Positions 50,767-63,034 are shown, counted from the first letter of the stretch. The stretch: 64,000 bases of DNA from Ascidia mentula (GCA_947561715.1 OX387204.1:13459001-13523000), one strand, 5' to 3'. The notes: generated by a model from the letters alone, not told the origin. Made by a program: numbers and translations.

Positions 50767-51689
50767 AGAAAATTGCTCTGTATGTAGCTATATTTGTGTA
50801 TGATTTGTAATCGCAATATCTTTAGTTATAAGCTGTAACTGCGTAGTTGTTGATTTTATTGTTGTGATTGTAATTCTTGTTATAATTCAAATCCTTTTAA
50901 CAATAAATGTATAAGTGCACTTCATGTTTATGTTTGCAACATAAATGTATGTATTAACCAAGTGGGAAAAGCGAGTCAAGTATGAATAGAGCCTTGTTAA
51001 CAATTGGTTTACATGCGCACAGCCATTACAACACGTGAAAGTGTCGCATGAATCAGTTTACTCGAGAACATTCGATGGATAAATCATTTGGGTCACCTCA
51101 TTGGATTATGTTTACACTTGGGTCAGAAGCTTTTTGCCGCGATTACTGTCAATTAACCAATTAATGAACAGCGTAACCACTGGGGCGTATACGTGGCAAA
51201 CTTTTAATACGACTGTGCAGTGCGCAAATAAATATAAATCGAAAGGAAATTCAATGAAACGTAAGTTCGGTAAATCAATAAAACAAAAGGAAAAGTGCGG
51301 TGTGTTGTGTGCAAATAAAATAGATCATAAAATTAAAATAACCTACACAGGAAACAAAAGAAAGCGTGAATAGAATGAATAAAAGACTGTCTTAATCCAT
51401 AAAACTTTATTTGTGTGTGTTCCAGCACTGACCTACGTGGTCGGTCAATATACGGTGGGCTTTTCAATAGGCTCTACGTTACTTTGGCGATCATAAATAT
51501 GTCTATTAGACGACTTTGCTGACCAAGCGGCCAAGTAAAGACTTCCACTATGTGGTGACTACACAATCACCGTCATCCGTTGGGCACCAAACTAGGTGCA
51601 ACCTTACGGAGAAAACAAGGTGGAAACACTATGGCCAAGCAATGCTCAACCAATAGTGCCGTCAGGCCTCGTGTCACAATAATCATATG
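50767..51689. other. Intergenic, nothing recognised
   Basis: AT-rich spacer after the GTPase gene. A 90-codon frame at 51101-51373 (+) has no recognisable domain and no supporting signals. I see no RNA gene. Confidence 0.5.
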
Positions 51690-52625
51690 ATAAGCAAACC
51701 AAACGGTGTCACATGCACTTTCCTAGTAAAACTAGCAGCACCAGTCATCTCTTCAATTCTTTGCATGCTGCATTCAAACAGCAAGTTACCCAAGTTGCCT
51801 TAAACTGTCGCAAATATCACCATTGTTCAAGGGAGGGGACCAAAAAATGTAGACCGATATCGCTAATACCAGTTTTTGCTAAAATTGTGTGCAATTTTCC
51901 TGGATTTATCAATGGCATTTGATACCTTCAACCACAAAATCATTCTGCAAAAATTAGAGTTTTACGGATTCCGGGAAAAAATTAAAAGCTTTTTTGAAAA
52001 CTATCTCACTGGCAGGCAACAATACACTAAAATTTACAATTTCCACTCCAATGTCTGTGACGTGGAATGCGGCGTTCCCCAAGGATCTTCTCTAGGACCC
52101 CTTCTGCTTCTCATTTATGTAAATGATTCGCCTTGCGCCTCCTCATTCTGCACAAGATTATTCGCAGATGACACATGTCTGATCATGTCATGCAAAAATG
52201 TAAGGGATTTAGAAAAGGTTGCAAATATCGAACGTGATATTCCAACAAACTAACAGTTAGCAGCAAAAAAAACATTCATGCTATTCGCAAACAGCAAAAA
52301 GACAAACAACTTTGCATATACCCTTTAAATCAATGACACCACACTCGAGCAAGTTACGACTACGAAGTGCATTGGGTACATATTGACGATACACTGTCAC
52401 GGGCCCCACATGTCAACTCAATCCGCAAAAAATAGCGAAATTGTGAAAAAACACGATGTCAAACCAACCATCAATATTTTCTCCCACGTGTGTTCACTCA
52501 ACTAGCCAAAAAAAAACTATACAATACCAAGGTGCAGAAATATGGAACAACATTCCGCAAAACATTAAAACCTTCAGTTTGAAAGGATTTCTTGAAAGCA
52601 CTGAGTTTACACCTACTTGACTTGC
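51690..52625 (+). mobile_element. Non-LTR retrotransposon (CR1/L2-like) reverse-transcriptase fragment
   Basis: Plus-strand pieces in order: CRPISLIPVFAKI near 51,846; FLDLSMAFDT (RT domain, catalytic-region start) near 51,900; GVPQGSSLGPLLLLIY near 52,070; LFADDT near 52,160; and a C-terminal EIWNNIPQNIKTFS near 52,545. These are family-typical motifs in the right order. Stops, frame changes and a deletion between the first two pieces show it is dead. Confidence 0.85.
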
Positions 52626-54389
52626 ATGCATATGCTGCGCAGCTATATGGCCACGTGTGCGATGTCAACATCCCCAAGAATATTTTGATGCGATAGGGCG
52701 CAATTTAGCAAAAAAACACAACAACACTTCGCCGCCGGCATAATTGCTCTCCTCATGTGTGCGTTCACTCGCCAAACTCAAATTCACAGGTGACGTGTGT
52801 TTGTTTTCTGGGGATTTCGTAACTGTGTTTAATTTTGTTTTTCTGTTGCCAAATCTCGCAATCGCATTTATGTACACAGTACAATTATTTGGAGAGGTTG
52901 ATGCGTTAAAGCAGACTGCCTTTGAAAGCAGCATTGGTTTTAAGTCAAAACAAAACATAATTTTGTCCAGCGGTGCTGCATTTTCCTTTAGCAGTTAGTC
53001 ACATATGGCAACTGTTTAGGTTTGAAAATCCCAACTGGGTTCAGGCATAAATAATTGTACATAAACAACGTGGTACTCATTTGCATACCACGTATTACGC
53101 GTTGAAAGGAAAATTTATGCTACGTCTGTGCACTGCTTCTTTTCCGTTTGTTAATGCTTGACACGATTTATGTAGCAAAATAAAGGATATAAACAACAGT
53201 TTTTCCTGGAAATTGCTACGCCATTTGCCTGTGTTCGGCAGACGAACATGCAAAAGAAGTTGGATTTGATGAAAACAAGTCTTTTTGTGGGCTGGATCAA
53301 TATTGAGGGAGTGGAGAACACTCTTCACAACAGGGAAGCACTAATGCTGCAAGTGTTTCAATGAGAACTCTCCTCCGCCAAATAGCAAAAAAACGCAGGA
53401 CGATTCAAATATCTGTCACCAAAATTTCTAAGATCTGCTGGGTGTTCGATTAGTAATTATTCCCCTTCATTAGTAGGCATCGACAGGAGGAAGGAAACTG
53501 AACGCATTTCCATGATATGCCTACACATGTTTTAAACTTTCAGAATATTCCACACGCGGCAAACTACACACGAGATACAATTTTCGTTTTTAAAAGGGAA
53601 ATATACCTCGTATACTGTACTTGCCGCATGTGGCTCCTCACATTCCATGCCTGTTTAACCACGTTTAAATGTATTGTTTTACAATTTGTTTTCAGGCTGA
53701 AAGAAAAATATGTGCTTGTATTAGGCGCGAATGCTTTACCTGAGCTCATGTTTCTTTTTCGCCACAAGGAAACAAGCTTTAACTTGATCGTCCCCCTAAT
53801 TGTGCAGTGCACCTTTCCATACGAGTGACAAAACAACCCGATATCCAAATTGATTCCACATGCACGCCTTCGCTTCCTGTTCTCGCAGAATGCAATTGTT
53901 ATGATTCAGGGAACTGTCGATAAAAGGACGACTGAGACTGCACCTCCCGTCATTTTGGATCGAGACGAAAAAGCTCGCCATCTTCGCAATCGTCTTCGAC
54001 GGCGTCGTTGCATCAGTGGCCGAAGACAGTTTTGGCGTAAGCCCTGGCATTATACAAAGACATACGTACCAAAGATCCTGAAAATGTTCGGGTAATTCGG
54101 GTAAGAATTTGTTTGTATTAATTGAAACGGAGTCTATATTCATACTCGCTCGTAAGCCGCCGGCCTTTGGGGTTAATTGCGCTGCTGTCGTGATCGAAGC
54201 AATAGATTCACTGTTGATGCATCTTCTTTTTTCGCAATTACAACCTGGCGATGGAAGGATTTCACTGAAACACAGTTGTCGTCAGACTAGCATGCGACGT
54301 TACCGGAGATCAGTTCCGTGGTTCGGGTCGTTGGAGACCGTCGGGATCACGGCGCATGGCATCGAGCTTGTTACGAAAGCTATCAATAG
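52626..54389. other. Intergenic, no gene recognised
   Basis: Short frames on both strands with no family resemblance. From about 53,800 the base composition becomes more GC-rich, like the gag relic to the right, so the minus-strand frame 54143-53796 may be a decayed downstream part of that element. This is a guess. Confidence 0.4.
53068..53093. promoter_or_regulatory. Octamer-like ATTTGCAT inside a short palindrome
   Basis: Arms ACGTGGTA and TACCACGT (8 bp each) flank a loop containing ATTTGCAT (53079-53086), the POU-factor octamer in reverse. With no adjacent promoter, function is unsupported. Confidence 0.25.
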
Positions 54390-55080
54390 ATTACTTCACA
54401 TTTGAATTCAGCTTGACCAAAGTGTTTTTGAGTTCGACCAACTCAGGATATCGGGTTAAACTTATCGATGTAACGGGAAGAGAGCCGCGTGACACATCGG
54501 ACTCACAAACACTGAAATTCACTTTTGTCTGAATGAGTCCACAAGTTGGCGGTCCTTCAGACCCCGCGAGAAGCATCGACTCATTTTAATGGCGGCTGCC
54601 CTCGGGTACGCACGGGCGGCTAAAGCTTCTATGGCATACACAAAAGTTCTACGGTCTTCTTGTTGCCCTTGGATTCGATTGACCAACTGGCTCCTTAGCG
54701 CGCATTGTCTAGTGGGCTTCAGTCCGAGTGCTTTGGCTTTGGTAACTATCTCATCAAATTGCATTTCGTACAGATTATCGGCCCCGTTTTGAATATCCAA
54801 TATAAAGTCTTTGTCAACGTTTGTTCAAAAAAGGTGCCTCTTAACCCCTTCCGTAGCTATTATGCTGGCGCAATAAGAAACTTGTAAAAATGAGTTAAAA
54901 TTGTCTTCGTTTCTGAAATGCGGGGGCGTCATGCCAAAGCCATCATCCAGTCCAAGAGAAAATATGATGAACCTTAGTACTTTCTCGTGTGACAGGAACG
55001 CGTCTTCTGTGGTTGCAGCGTCCTGGCCTGCTCGCCAATTTCGTGTTACGCTTCTTAAACAAAGGTTTTCCAAGGTCCTC
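54390..55080 (-). mobile_element. Ty3/gypsy-like gag relic
   Basis: Minus-strand frames read PPHFRNEDNFNSFL near 54,930. Then 54800-54519 reads FDEIVTKAKAL, QLVNRIQGQQEDRRTFV, AIEALAARAYP and FSRGL. The spacing and wording match the capsid-like gag of Ty3-type retrotransposons (family knowledge, by eye). Frames are broken between pieces. No LTRs, protease or reverse transcriptase were found beside it. Confidence 0.6.
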
Positions 55081-55097
55081 AGGACGATGCATTAACA

Positions 55098-55598
55098 CAG
55101 TGTTTCTCAAACTTTTTTCTGTGCCGCCTCCCCCCCCCCCCAAAACACCTTAGTCATTTAACAACGCCCAACAGAACAGACAAAAAACACAGCGAATTTA
55201 TTTGTTGCTGGTCAATTAATGCGATGGGTGAGGTTGGTGCAATGACACAAATTTCTCAATATCAGGTTTCATGTCGGACAAAAACAATCGTAAGTCTCCT
55301 CAATTGTCGATATCAAGACGATTTATTTTTTCATCTAAAAGAGTGATGAATGCGCTGAACGCACGTTTCCATCAAGTAAGAGCTAAAATAATTAGGAAAA
55401 GGTGCTCTCGTACCACCTGGAATGCGGTCGCATACCACTAGTGGTAAACGTACCACCGGTTGGGAAACACTGACTTAGGCTATAAGAGAAAATTTGCCAT
55501 ATCACCAAGCGCCCTCCAAGCGCCCTCCAAGCGCCCATTCAGTCTCCTGCGCCCCCCAATACGATTGCCAACGCCGGCGCCCACTTGGGGAACCACTG
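55098..55598. mobile_element. Probable hAT-type non-autonomous element
   Basis: Left end CAGTGTTTCTCAAAC (55098) and right end GGGGAACCACTG (to 55598) are hAT-like inverted termini. Flanking octamers CATTAACA and CAATAACG agree at 6 of 8 positions. A second right-type end, GTTGGGAAACACTG near 55,458-55,471, suggests a nested or composite insertion. A C-run lies at about 55,128-55,141, and a short CAAGCGCCCTC repeat near 55,510. Confidence 0.55.
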
Positions 55599-55619
55599 CA
55601 ATAACGGCTAACCACGAGC

Positions 55620-56260
55620 CTGTTCCAGCATAACGGTTGAACAATTACATTCAATCTTGTTTATAAAACTTTACAATAGCAGCAGACGAATAAAAACGTT
55701 AACAAGTGATCGCAAGTTCTTTTGCGCTATACGTGTTTTGCCGGAAAACTTTCTACTTTGATGAAATAACGTCGAGAGGAAGTTTGATTTGGAATTGGAT
55801 TTAACTCCACTATGACGTTTGCTATGTGGAGAAATATACACGCTGCGCATTTGAGCAATACTCCAAATAGTGATATGGACATCTGCTACTGTTATTAGCC
55901 TCTTATTGATTAACGCAGCATTGCTTCATCTTTAACAAGTTTAGCAATGGGAATTAAGTGATGTTGCAAGTTTTGTTGAATCATTAAATTAAAAAGTTCC
56001 ACAACCCTCCACATGAGGAATCGTACACCACCAAGAGCAAAATTTCTGGATATAGGAAGGCCCAAGACTATTCATTTAAATAGAGTAATGTCAACTTGGC
56101 CGTTCGTCGCCCATCTTACAAGTGATGAAATGACACAAATACCATGCAGAAAGACAATAATTAGTACAGTCTCTCAATTTTGACGCATTGTATACTGTAT
56201 CTCATATTCTAAAGATTGTTTTTCTTTTTGTTGTACGGTAAGGTAATTTTTTGTTTAATT
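55620..56260. other. Intergenic, nothing recognised
   Basis: AT-rich sequence without a convincing frame or repeat. Confidence 0.5.
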
Positions 56261-56261
56261 T

Positions 56262-56765
56262 TATTGGTTGTGTTGTTGGTGTTGTAATGTAACGTGACCA
56301 ACATCCTTTTTGTACTATATTTTGGGTGCTCTTCCGAGAATGGGGAACGACCTGACACTTTTTCGAGTATTTGGGCAGAATGTTTGTGTGGCAGTAGCGG
56401 ACAGACGCTACTTGGCGTAGAAACAGTTCAGTTCTTGATATTAAATTGTGCACTGGTTTGAAGCAGGTCCTAATTAAGTCTTGGGTACAAATTTTATCCG
56501 ATTAAGTTTAGTGTTTTTTTGTAGAGTTGCAGTGTAATGTGCTTAATCTTCTTGCCAGGATTAGGTAGAATATTACACGCTGTTATTTTTGCTTATCGGT
56601 GCCGCTAGTGGCTATGTTGTCTTTATCTCGCTTCGAGTTAGTTTTGCGTAGCAGTACCGGACAGACGTGTCTCAATATACAAGTAGTTACATTCTTTGTA
56701 TTAATGTTTGTACAGTTGGTTTAAAGCAGGTCCTAGTCTTTTTTTAGGTAAAAATTTGACAAACG
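56262..56765. repeat. Diverged ~260-bp tandem duplication
   Basis: GCAGTAGCGGACAGACG at 56391 and GCAGTACCGGACAGACG at 56651 anchor two copies offset 260 bp. Both continue with CAGTT..TT.TTAAT and AAGCAGGTCCTA blocks. Non-coding. Confidence 0.65.
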
Positions 56766-57640
56766 GAGGTTAGAGTTTTTACGCTCAATACATTGAGTGC
56801 CCTGCTTGTTGGTATCCACAAATCAAGAGCTCCTACAGTATGAAAAGTTTGCTTGCTTATACGTTCAGGTGACTTGCAATTTTATTGTACATAAATTATA
56901 TTTTTGCGATTATATTTACACCTTGTGCCACAGGAAAGTTGTGCCACAGCAGATAAATATCCAGACAAGAAAACTAAGAATGTAAATAGACCGAGTATTA
57001 CTGGTACATTCCATATAGATTGTAGATAAGCCGTATTTGATTGAAATGTCCATAAAGTATTGTTGCGTCATAACACTCAGGAAGTAGCATGCATTGCCCT
57101 AATTCCAAATACAATTTAATTAACTTCGTCGCGATTCAGTATTATAGTGTGCACGAACATCATGCAATAAAATATAAGTACTGCTGCTTACACAGACGGT
57201 AGGTTTTGCCGCATACCCAAGACTCCAAGTTTCGAGAATTTTTTGGATGTGTAGGGCGGACATCATTCAAAACAACACATGTCTAACACGGTTGGCAATT
57301 GTGTTGTCAGAAACAGCTTTACGGATTCTATCTTATATTTCCATGAACCAGTCACAACAAACACATTTTAGTTTTATGTTGAGAGCATAATCTCAAATAA
57401 AAACTCGAGCATGAAAAGCTTATTTAAAAAAGTATTTGTGGCACATCCAGAAGAGTCACAAACAGTTAAAAGACAGCTAATATCAACACAGCAAAAAAAT
57501 CTATTAAATCTATACGGTTACTGTAGATTGAATATGTTATGCATAATTGCAACAAGAATTTTGAGGTGTGCAGTTACTATTTTCGTGTACACTTGAAAAA
57601 AATGATTACGATTTTTTGCGGGTTTTGCATAAGCATATTT
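56766..57640. other. Intergenic, nothing recognised
   Basis: AT-rich DNA with only short open frames (for example 57411-57596, +) that show no domain or splicing support. Confidence 0.45.
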
Positions 57641-57672
57641 ATTTCCAAACTACGTTTCGTGCTCATTTTAGG

Positions 57673-57813
57673 AGGCGGAATGCGCAAGTCCTCTTAGCAA
57701 TCTTGATTGTTACATTGATTGTCATGTTCAAACACATGCCAAATCAAAAAATTAAATTGAAAATATCCGTACCAAAAAGTGAAACACCTTCAAATGCAAA
57801 GGCACCCCCTTGA
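57673..57813 (+). CDS. Possible terminal exon with one membrane segment
   Basis: An acceptor-like TCATTTTAG precedes an open frame reading RRNAQ, then a hydrophobic run VLLAILIVTLIVMF, then a basic, polar tail and a stop at 57,813. A positive cluster followed by about 14-16 hydrophobic residues resembles a signal anchor. No upstream exon could be joined and the frame also extends upstream to 57,568, so this may not be a gene. Confidence 0.2.
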   Translation, partial: RRNAQVLLAILIVTLIVMFKHMPNQKIKLKISVPKSETPSNAKAPP

Positions 57814-57829
57814 AAACAGAATGATTCCT

Positions 57830-58243
57830 GCTGTCTAAATGACATTTTCTTTTCACTTTCAAATTCTTACCGAAACAAGTCCAAGGTGCAGGCAAAAATA
57901 ATTACTCCTGCACAATTGGAAACTGATATACATTGCCTTTATACCTTGTACATATGTGTATGCGTTGTTGTTGACGCATGAACAGTAATTAAGCTTGTGA
58001 CGTAATCGTGTCACTTGAAAAGGATTCAACGTTCATTGTTGGTTTTTCATTCTATGTTTGAGTGGCTACAGTGTGGACCTGTGATAACTGCAATCAAAAA
58101 ATTTGACTTACCAATTTACTCGCGACAATTAAAAGGTCTAATAACACAAGGCAATTAAAAAGTCGTAACAGAAACAATCTTACTGCAGTGGGAGAATTTA
58201 AAACAAAAGTTTTTGGCGAATTGAATTACTTGGTAACAAATCA
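57830..58243. other. Spacer, nothing recognised
   Basis: AT-rich sequence. A TTACTGCAG acceptor-like site near 58,185 may belong to the hypothetical gene to the right. Confidence 0.35.
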
Positions 58244-58904
58244 ATGTCACTTGACGAATACAGACAATGGCAAACTTTAGACTTCACCAAAAGGAAAGCG
58301 AATCCCGGAGAAAAGCGTTTGGTTCCTCCCATGGAACGCGAATACAAGGCATGGATAATGTGCTTAGATTTAGTACGATGTATTAGATTAGTGGCGAGTC
58401 CTGAATTATTCAATAAAATTAGTTTTGATTCAATACAGGATGACAATAATTTCCTTCCCAAAAAACGTTCTGCGAATTTGGAAAGAAGACATAAATTAAA
58501 TTGTTGCTGATGTAGAGCGGGAAAAGTTTAACATTTGAGGTGTTAAAATGGTTTACCTGCGCGTATAAGTTACCTACAGTCCATCATTAAATGCATTTGC
58601 ATTTCCAACTCTCGATGATGAAACAATAAGGACGTTTAAAAGAGTCGTAGAAGAGTTTTCAAGCAAAAAGTACGATTGGATTGTGGATCAAGCAAACGGT
58701 AAATTGAAATGTTCATTGAGCAGCACATACAGAGGCAAAGGCTCCCGGTTAATCTGCATGGTATGTCAACGTCTCGCCGAAATAGGATGGGAACTTTTAC
58801 AATTAGCATTTACACCCATTTGTTTTTGTATATACGTTTTGATTGCTCTTCTTAATCTAAAGCCTTTTTGGCACAAATTTGAGTCCATTCGTACAGCACA
58901 ATAA
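58244..58904 (+). CDS. Hypothetical two-exon gene, function unknown
   Basis: The first open segment, 58244-58510, starts MSLDEYRQWQTLDFTKRKAN and contains WIMCLDLVRCIRLV. A second segment, after the acceptor ACCTACAG at 58579, reads TLDDETIRTFKRVVEEF, YDWIVDQANGKLKC, STYRGKGSRLICMVC and a hydrophobic stretch (TPICFCIYVLIALLNL) to the stop at 58904, with AATAAA at 58968. The second segment has protein-like composition and a poly(A) signal in place. I could not find a donor in the right phase to join the two, so they may be separate or frame-broken. I do not recognise the family. Confidence 0.4.
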
Positions 58905-58967
58905 ACGAGGAGTTGTCCAACCAATGAATGAAGCACGCGCAAACGGGACAGGGGCCATGGGTACACC

Positions 58968-58973
58968 AATAAA
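58968..58973 (+). promoter_or_regulatory. Possible polyadenylation signal AATAAA
   Basis: Lies 64 bp after the stop of the hypothetical gene at 58,904. Suitable position, but the hexamer is common in AT-rich DNA. Confidence 0.35.
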
Positions 58974-59339
58974 TTAAGAAAAGCATGCCAGTTATATATA
59001 TTTCGAAATATATTTTTCGCCTTTACAGCATAAGAATAACTCAAATTCAAATAGAATTGCAGTTTCACAGAAAACTACATACAAGTCAAGTTTATCAATA
59101 TTATTCTAACTTACAACTTATTTTGTACTGACATAGACGCAATAGGCAGGCTAAACAAAAAGCAAAGTACATGAAAAGTAACAAGACCCAAATCGATTAG
59201 ATCTCTGGTACATCACGCCCTTCATCGCCACAACCTCGTCTTCATCTCATTCTCACGTTCCATGGGGGATGTATTATTAGCATGGACGTCCACTAAAAAA
59301 AATTCAGGAGGGCAATTTTTGGTAAGTGTCCGCGTTTAT

Positions 59340-59608
59340 AAGTGCATTAGTTTTCTGGATTGGGGTAGGTGACTTTTTTTAGTATGTGTTTTTATTTGTT
59401 TATGCAGATGATGTTTTCTATAAAAATCTCTTGTGCAATGTGTACACTTGTAAGATTTCTCTCCAGTGTGTGTTCGTATGTGTATTCGTATTTTGTGAGG
59501 TTTCTCCCCAGGGTGAATTCCGAAGTGTTTCTTTTATAGAGTGCTTTCTGCTTTAAATGATTTTTCACAAATATTGCAGTGAAATGATTTCTTTTGTTGA
59601 CTATCCAT
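59340..59608 (-). pseudogene. C2H2 zinc-finger relic 1
   Basis: Starts ATG (59608, reading down) as MDSQQKKSFHCNICEKSF. A TAA stop sits in the recognition helix of the first finger, after AESTL. The second finger has lost its Cys pair, keeping only HPGEKPHK and HIRTHTGEK. The third, YKCTHCTRDFYRKHHLHKQI, is intact. The start resembles that of the larger finger gene at 63.9 kb, so the two are paralogues. Confidence 0.75.
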
Positions 59609-59619
59609 AATAATTTCTA

Positions 59620-61290
59620 TGCAAGATTTTCTCTTGGTACTGCGAACCAGAAATTATCACATCAATTGGAGCTAAAGAATTTTTGTTTCCTGGTTCCGAA
59701 TTTTAGCATATTATTGTATTTAGTGACAAAAAATAGTAATTTTTGTGAAAAAGCCAAACATATGTTGTTTACTTGATGTACAAGGGTTGATGTTCTCCAA
59801 ATCAGTATTGCCTTGTAGAATTCACGATGCTTCAGCTAAAATGATCTAGGATCTGTGAGGCGTTGTTTAAAACGTCTACACAAATAATAACACTGCCGTA
59901 TATCTGGCTCCTGACAAAAAAGTCTGCTATCAAACCCAAAGTCGACCAGTTTAATACATAATAAACAAGCAGACTAGGATTTATATTAAAAGTCCCTGTC
60001 CTATATGTCCTTTTGTCGGTCTGTCTCTGTTCGTTTTTCCGTATGTCCGTGCCTTTGCAAAAGGCATGTGTGGATTATAAACAAAATTCGTGCAGGGTTG
60101 TTTGAGTTTGGGTTACTCCGTGACTCATTTCAAAATGCGGCTTGTTGTTGGAAGTGTCATAAAATATGTTGACCGAATATTTAATAACCTACCTTGCATA
60201 CGAAAGAATAGCAAGCACGCCGTAAATGAGATGATGTGTGTTTGCAGTGTGAATGCTACCAGCTGTTAATCAAAAAACGGATGATGCCAGAAAAACACAA
60301 CATAATAATTGCAAATATGACGTCGAAACTACAAATCCTAAAACAAAATAATTGGTTTATTGGCTTGTCATAAAACACGTTTAAATACAATATTATTTCA
60401 GCTATTGATGTAATTCCTTTATTAGCAATAGAATCTTAAAAACTGATTTACATTTTTTTTTTGTCCCACAATGTCACCAGGTTACTCATAATAATTTATT
60501 GTTGGTTTTATGTGGTATTCAGACCGTAATTTCAATTATTTTTACCAGTAAACAAGTTCATTAAATTATATACGTTTACTGTTTTTTTTGGCCAACAAAA
60601 TTTAACACCGTAATTTTGCACTCTTTTATCGAAAAATCTCTCTCTCTCTCTCTATATATATATGCCTATATTTAGTGTAACATGTGTCCTGCCAATAGGC
60701 ACTTTTTCCTCTAGCCTGCAGAGTTTTTTGCATTTACAGAATAATTCATTGATATAATGTTTATTATCATACTAAAATCCGGTAATAAACCAGACAAACA
60801 GTTGGTATATAAGCTCTTTCTGATTTTGACATTTTCACACTAGGAATCTCATGGCATAACCTTCTTACAAAATACATGTCTCACCTAACAATGCAAAATA
60901 AAGAACACCTTAACACCTAATTAAATAATTTAAAACAATTCCGCCTCCGGGCGTAACATCTAAATATCGCAAACAACTTCTCTGAATTGTCGCTGTCTTT
61001 CATAACCACAGTATGGCGCGCTCCACACAAACATACACTCTCCAGAAAAAATCTCACCAAACGCGGTTGATGGTAAACTGCTGGGCAGGATCATCGGACG
61101 TGTCTGGCATATGACTTAGTTTTGTTGACCATAAAAATGATCTGGCGCCGCGTTGGACCAAACGCACTGCTGGTGCTTTAAACAGTGCGGAATATTCAAA
61201 CACGGCCGCTACGTAGGTTGGCAGTCGGATTGTAGAATTTCTCATTTCTATAGTTAAATATTGTTGTTGCAAGCTGTTCTGAGTGATAAC
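59620..61290. other. Intergenic with a CT/TA microsatellite
   Basis: AT-rich DNA without a recognisable gene. A (CT)n run joined to (TA)n lies at 60,636-60,663. The 72-codon minus frame at 61,272-61,054 shows no domain. Confidence 0.5.
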
Positions 61291-61499
61291 AATTTATATC
61301 TTGCCTTGAATGGTCATAGTATTCAAACTATCAACAAAGAGCCACAAACAAAAGCAGTTAGCAGTTTTTGTTGTAATGATTAGACATGCAGTGAATGAAG
61401 AAAAACGAAGCATAATGTAAATCATTACATTCAAAACATTTTGTGATAGTAATCTGGTGTAAATAACCACAAGTTTTAGTTTCAAAACCATATAGGTTT

Positions 61500-61850
61500 T
61501 ATGACAAGATGTGCATTTGTAGGGCTTTAGCATGAATTCTTCTGTGTACAAGAAGGTACAAGGAAACTTGACCTGCTAGAAAATTTTGCAAATATCACAA
61601 TCGAATTGCTTCTCACCGGTATGGAGTCGTCTGTGTTCATTCAAATTTGAATTAAGTGCAAACGTTTTTTCACTTATTCCACATCTAATATGCTTTTTTT
61701 CCAGTATATGCATGTTCTCATGTGGTTTTGTAGATTACTTTTCCTGCTGAAAGCTTTGATACAAAAGTTGCACTTGAAGGGTTTCTCTTCAGTGTGAGTT
61801 CGGATGTGTATTTGTTGATTACTTTTTGCGTGAAAGATTTTTCATTTGCG
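61500..61850 (-). pseudogene. C2H2 zinc-finger relic 2
   Basis: Reading downward: [34 protein letters not shown], then HMRTC (second zinc-binding His lost), a break, and later HRRLHTGEKQFDCDICKIF followed by a stop, then KPYKCTSCHKTY. The first pieces are nearly the same as fingers 3-4 of the gene at 63.6 kb, so this is a decayed duplicate with frameshifts and stops. Confidence 0.75.
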
Positions 61851-61859
61851 CGCGCCTTA

Positions 61860-62715
61860 GTCCGCTAGGATCCATTGACAGAACGAAACATGTTCATCCT
61901 AAAAGGATAGACGTTGCACAGTTCCTCTTAGTGGAAATATTTGTGCCTGGTCAGTTTACAATCCAACTGCCATGTTTCCCTTACATTTAATCAACTGCAT
62001 AGGAACGGAAAAACCCCCAAAATTAAGTAATTTTCAGCACGCATATCGGCATGAACCATCTATCCCACTTATAACAATTCAAGGTAGAGTAACCATAATA
62101 GTTATTTTACCGGGTAGTCAGGAACGTTGATCTCCTATTCAATTATATTTTGTGGCTGATTTTTATGTGCTAACGCTTCACCAAAGTAAAATGAAAGCTC
62201 AAAAGGAAAACACCAGTGAGAAAAATTTAAATGTATTGCAACGTTAACTTGAGACGGATTGTCTGACATAAAACATACAGCAATTCTCTCCTACTGATGA
62301 TATCGGTTGGTTTTAACGGAAGCAAATTAAAACAACTCATTATTATTTTGTTGTTTTGGCGTATTTTGTTGGAGGCACATCCTTTATGTATTTTTATTTT
62401 TACCTCGCATGTTTATTAACGTTTACTTTCATATTTTCTTGTTTACTTCTCGCCTACATTTTTATTTTGAGTTATTGTTTTCAGCCAGCTTTTCACGTTT
62501 ATTTTATACGCCTAAGTAGTTTCGGCTACGAGGCAACTGTATAACACGCGGATTTTGTCTGGATGCTGACTGGCGAAATGATGAGTCAGTTCTCTGAGGT
62601 AGGTTTGGATACCCTGCTCGAAATTGCAATTCGGTAAACTGTTAGTTAGGACGGACTATAGTATCTCACACCATGAACGATATGCAGAGTTGCAGGCACT
62701 AATATCAGTTACATA
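61860..62715. other. Intergenic, nothing recognised
   Basis: AT-rich. The 62-codon plus frame at 62,356-62,544 is hydrophobic and Phe/Tyr-rich, as expected by chance in T-rich DNA. Confidence 0.45.
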
Positions 62716-62719
62716 AACT

Positions 62720-62888
62720 CAATTATTGTGTGTAAACATATGCTGTTCACTAATAATGTCGGTCAGAGTACTTTTTTTGATCAATTATTGTGTGTAAACA
62801 AATGCTGTTATATATTTTGATGTTGGTCAGAGTACTTTTTTTGATCAATTATTGTGTGTAAACATATGCTGTTCACTGATAATGTCTT
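62720..62888. repeat. Three tandem copies of a 62-64 bp repeat
   Basis: CAATTATTGTGTGTAAACA recurs at 62720, 62782 and 62846, the first two copies ending GGTCAGAGTACTTTTTTT. An inverted piece, AAAAAGTACTCTGACC, lies at 62,947-62,972. This suggests a foldback or a transposon remnant. Confidence 0.8.
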
Positions 62889-63034
62889 GGTAATTTTCGT
62901 TTAACTTGAACAAAAGTGCTGCAAAGAATTTTCTAAACAAAGAAATTCAAAAAGTACTCTGACCAACATCAAACTTCAACTACAACACCTAGACCTTCGA
63001 CGTACAACCTACTTCAGAAGCTTGCGGGAGTGAG

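Noticed and set aside
53517..54143. Frames of 81-115 codons on both strands
   Set aside because: No domain, no splice or poly(A) support, and mutually overlapping. Possibly decayed retroelement sequence.
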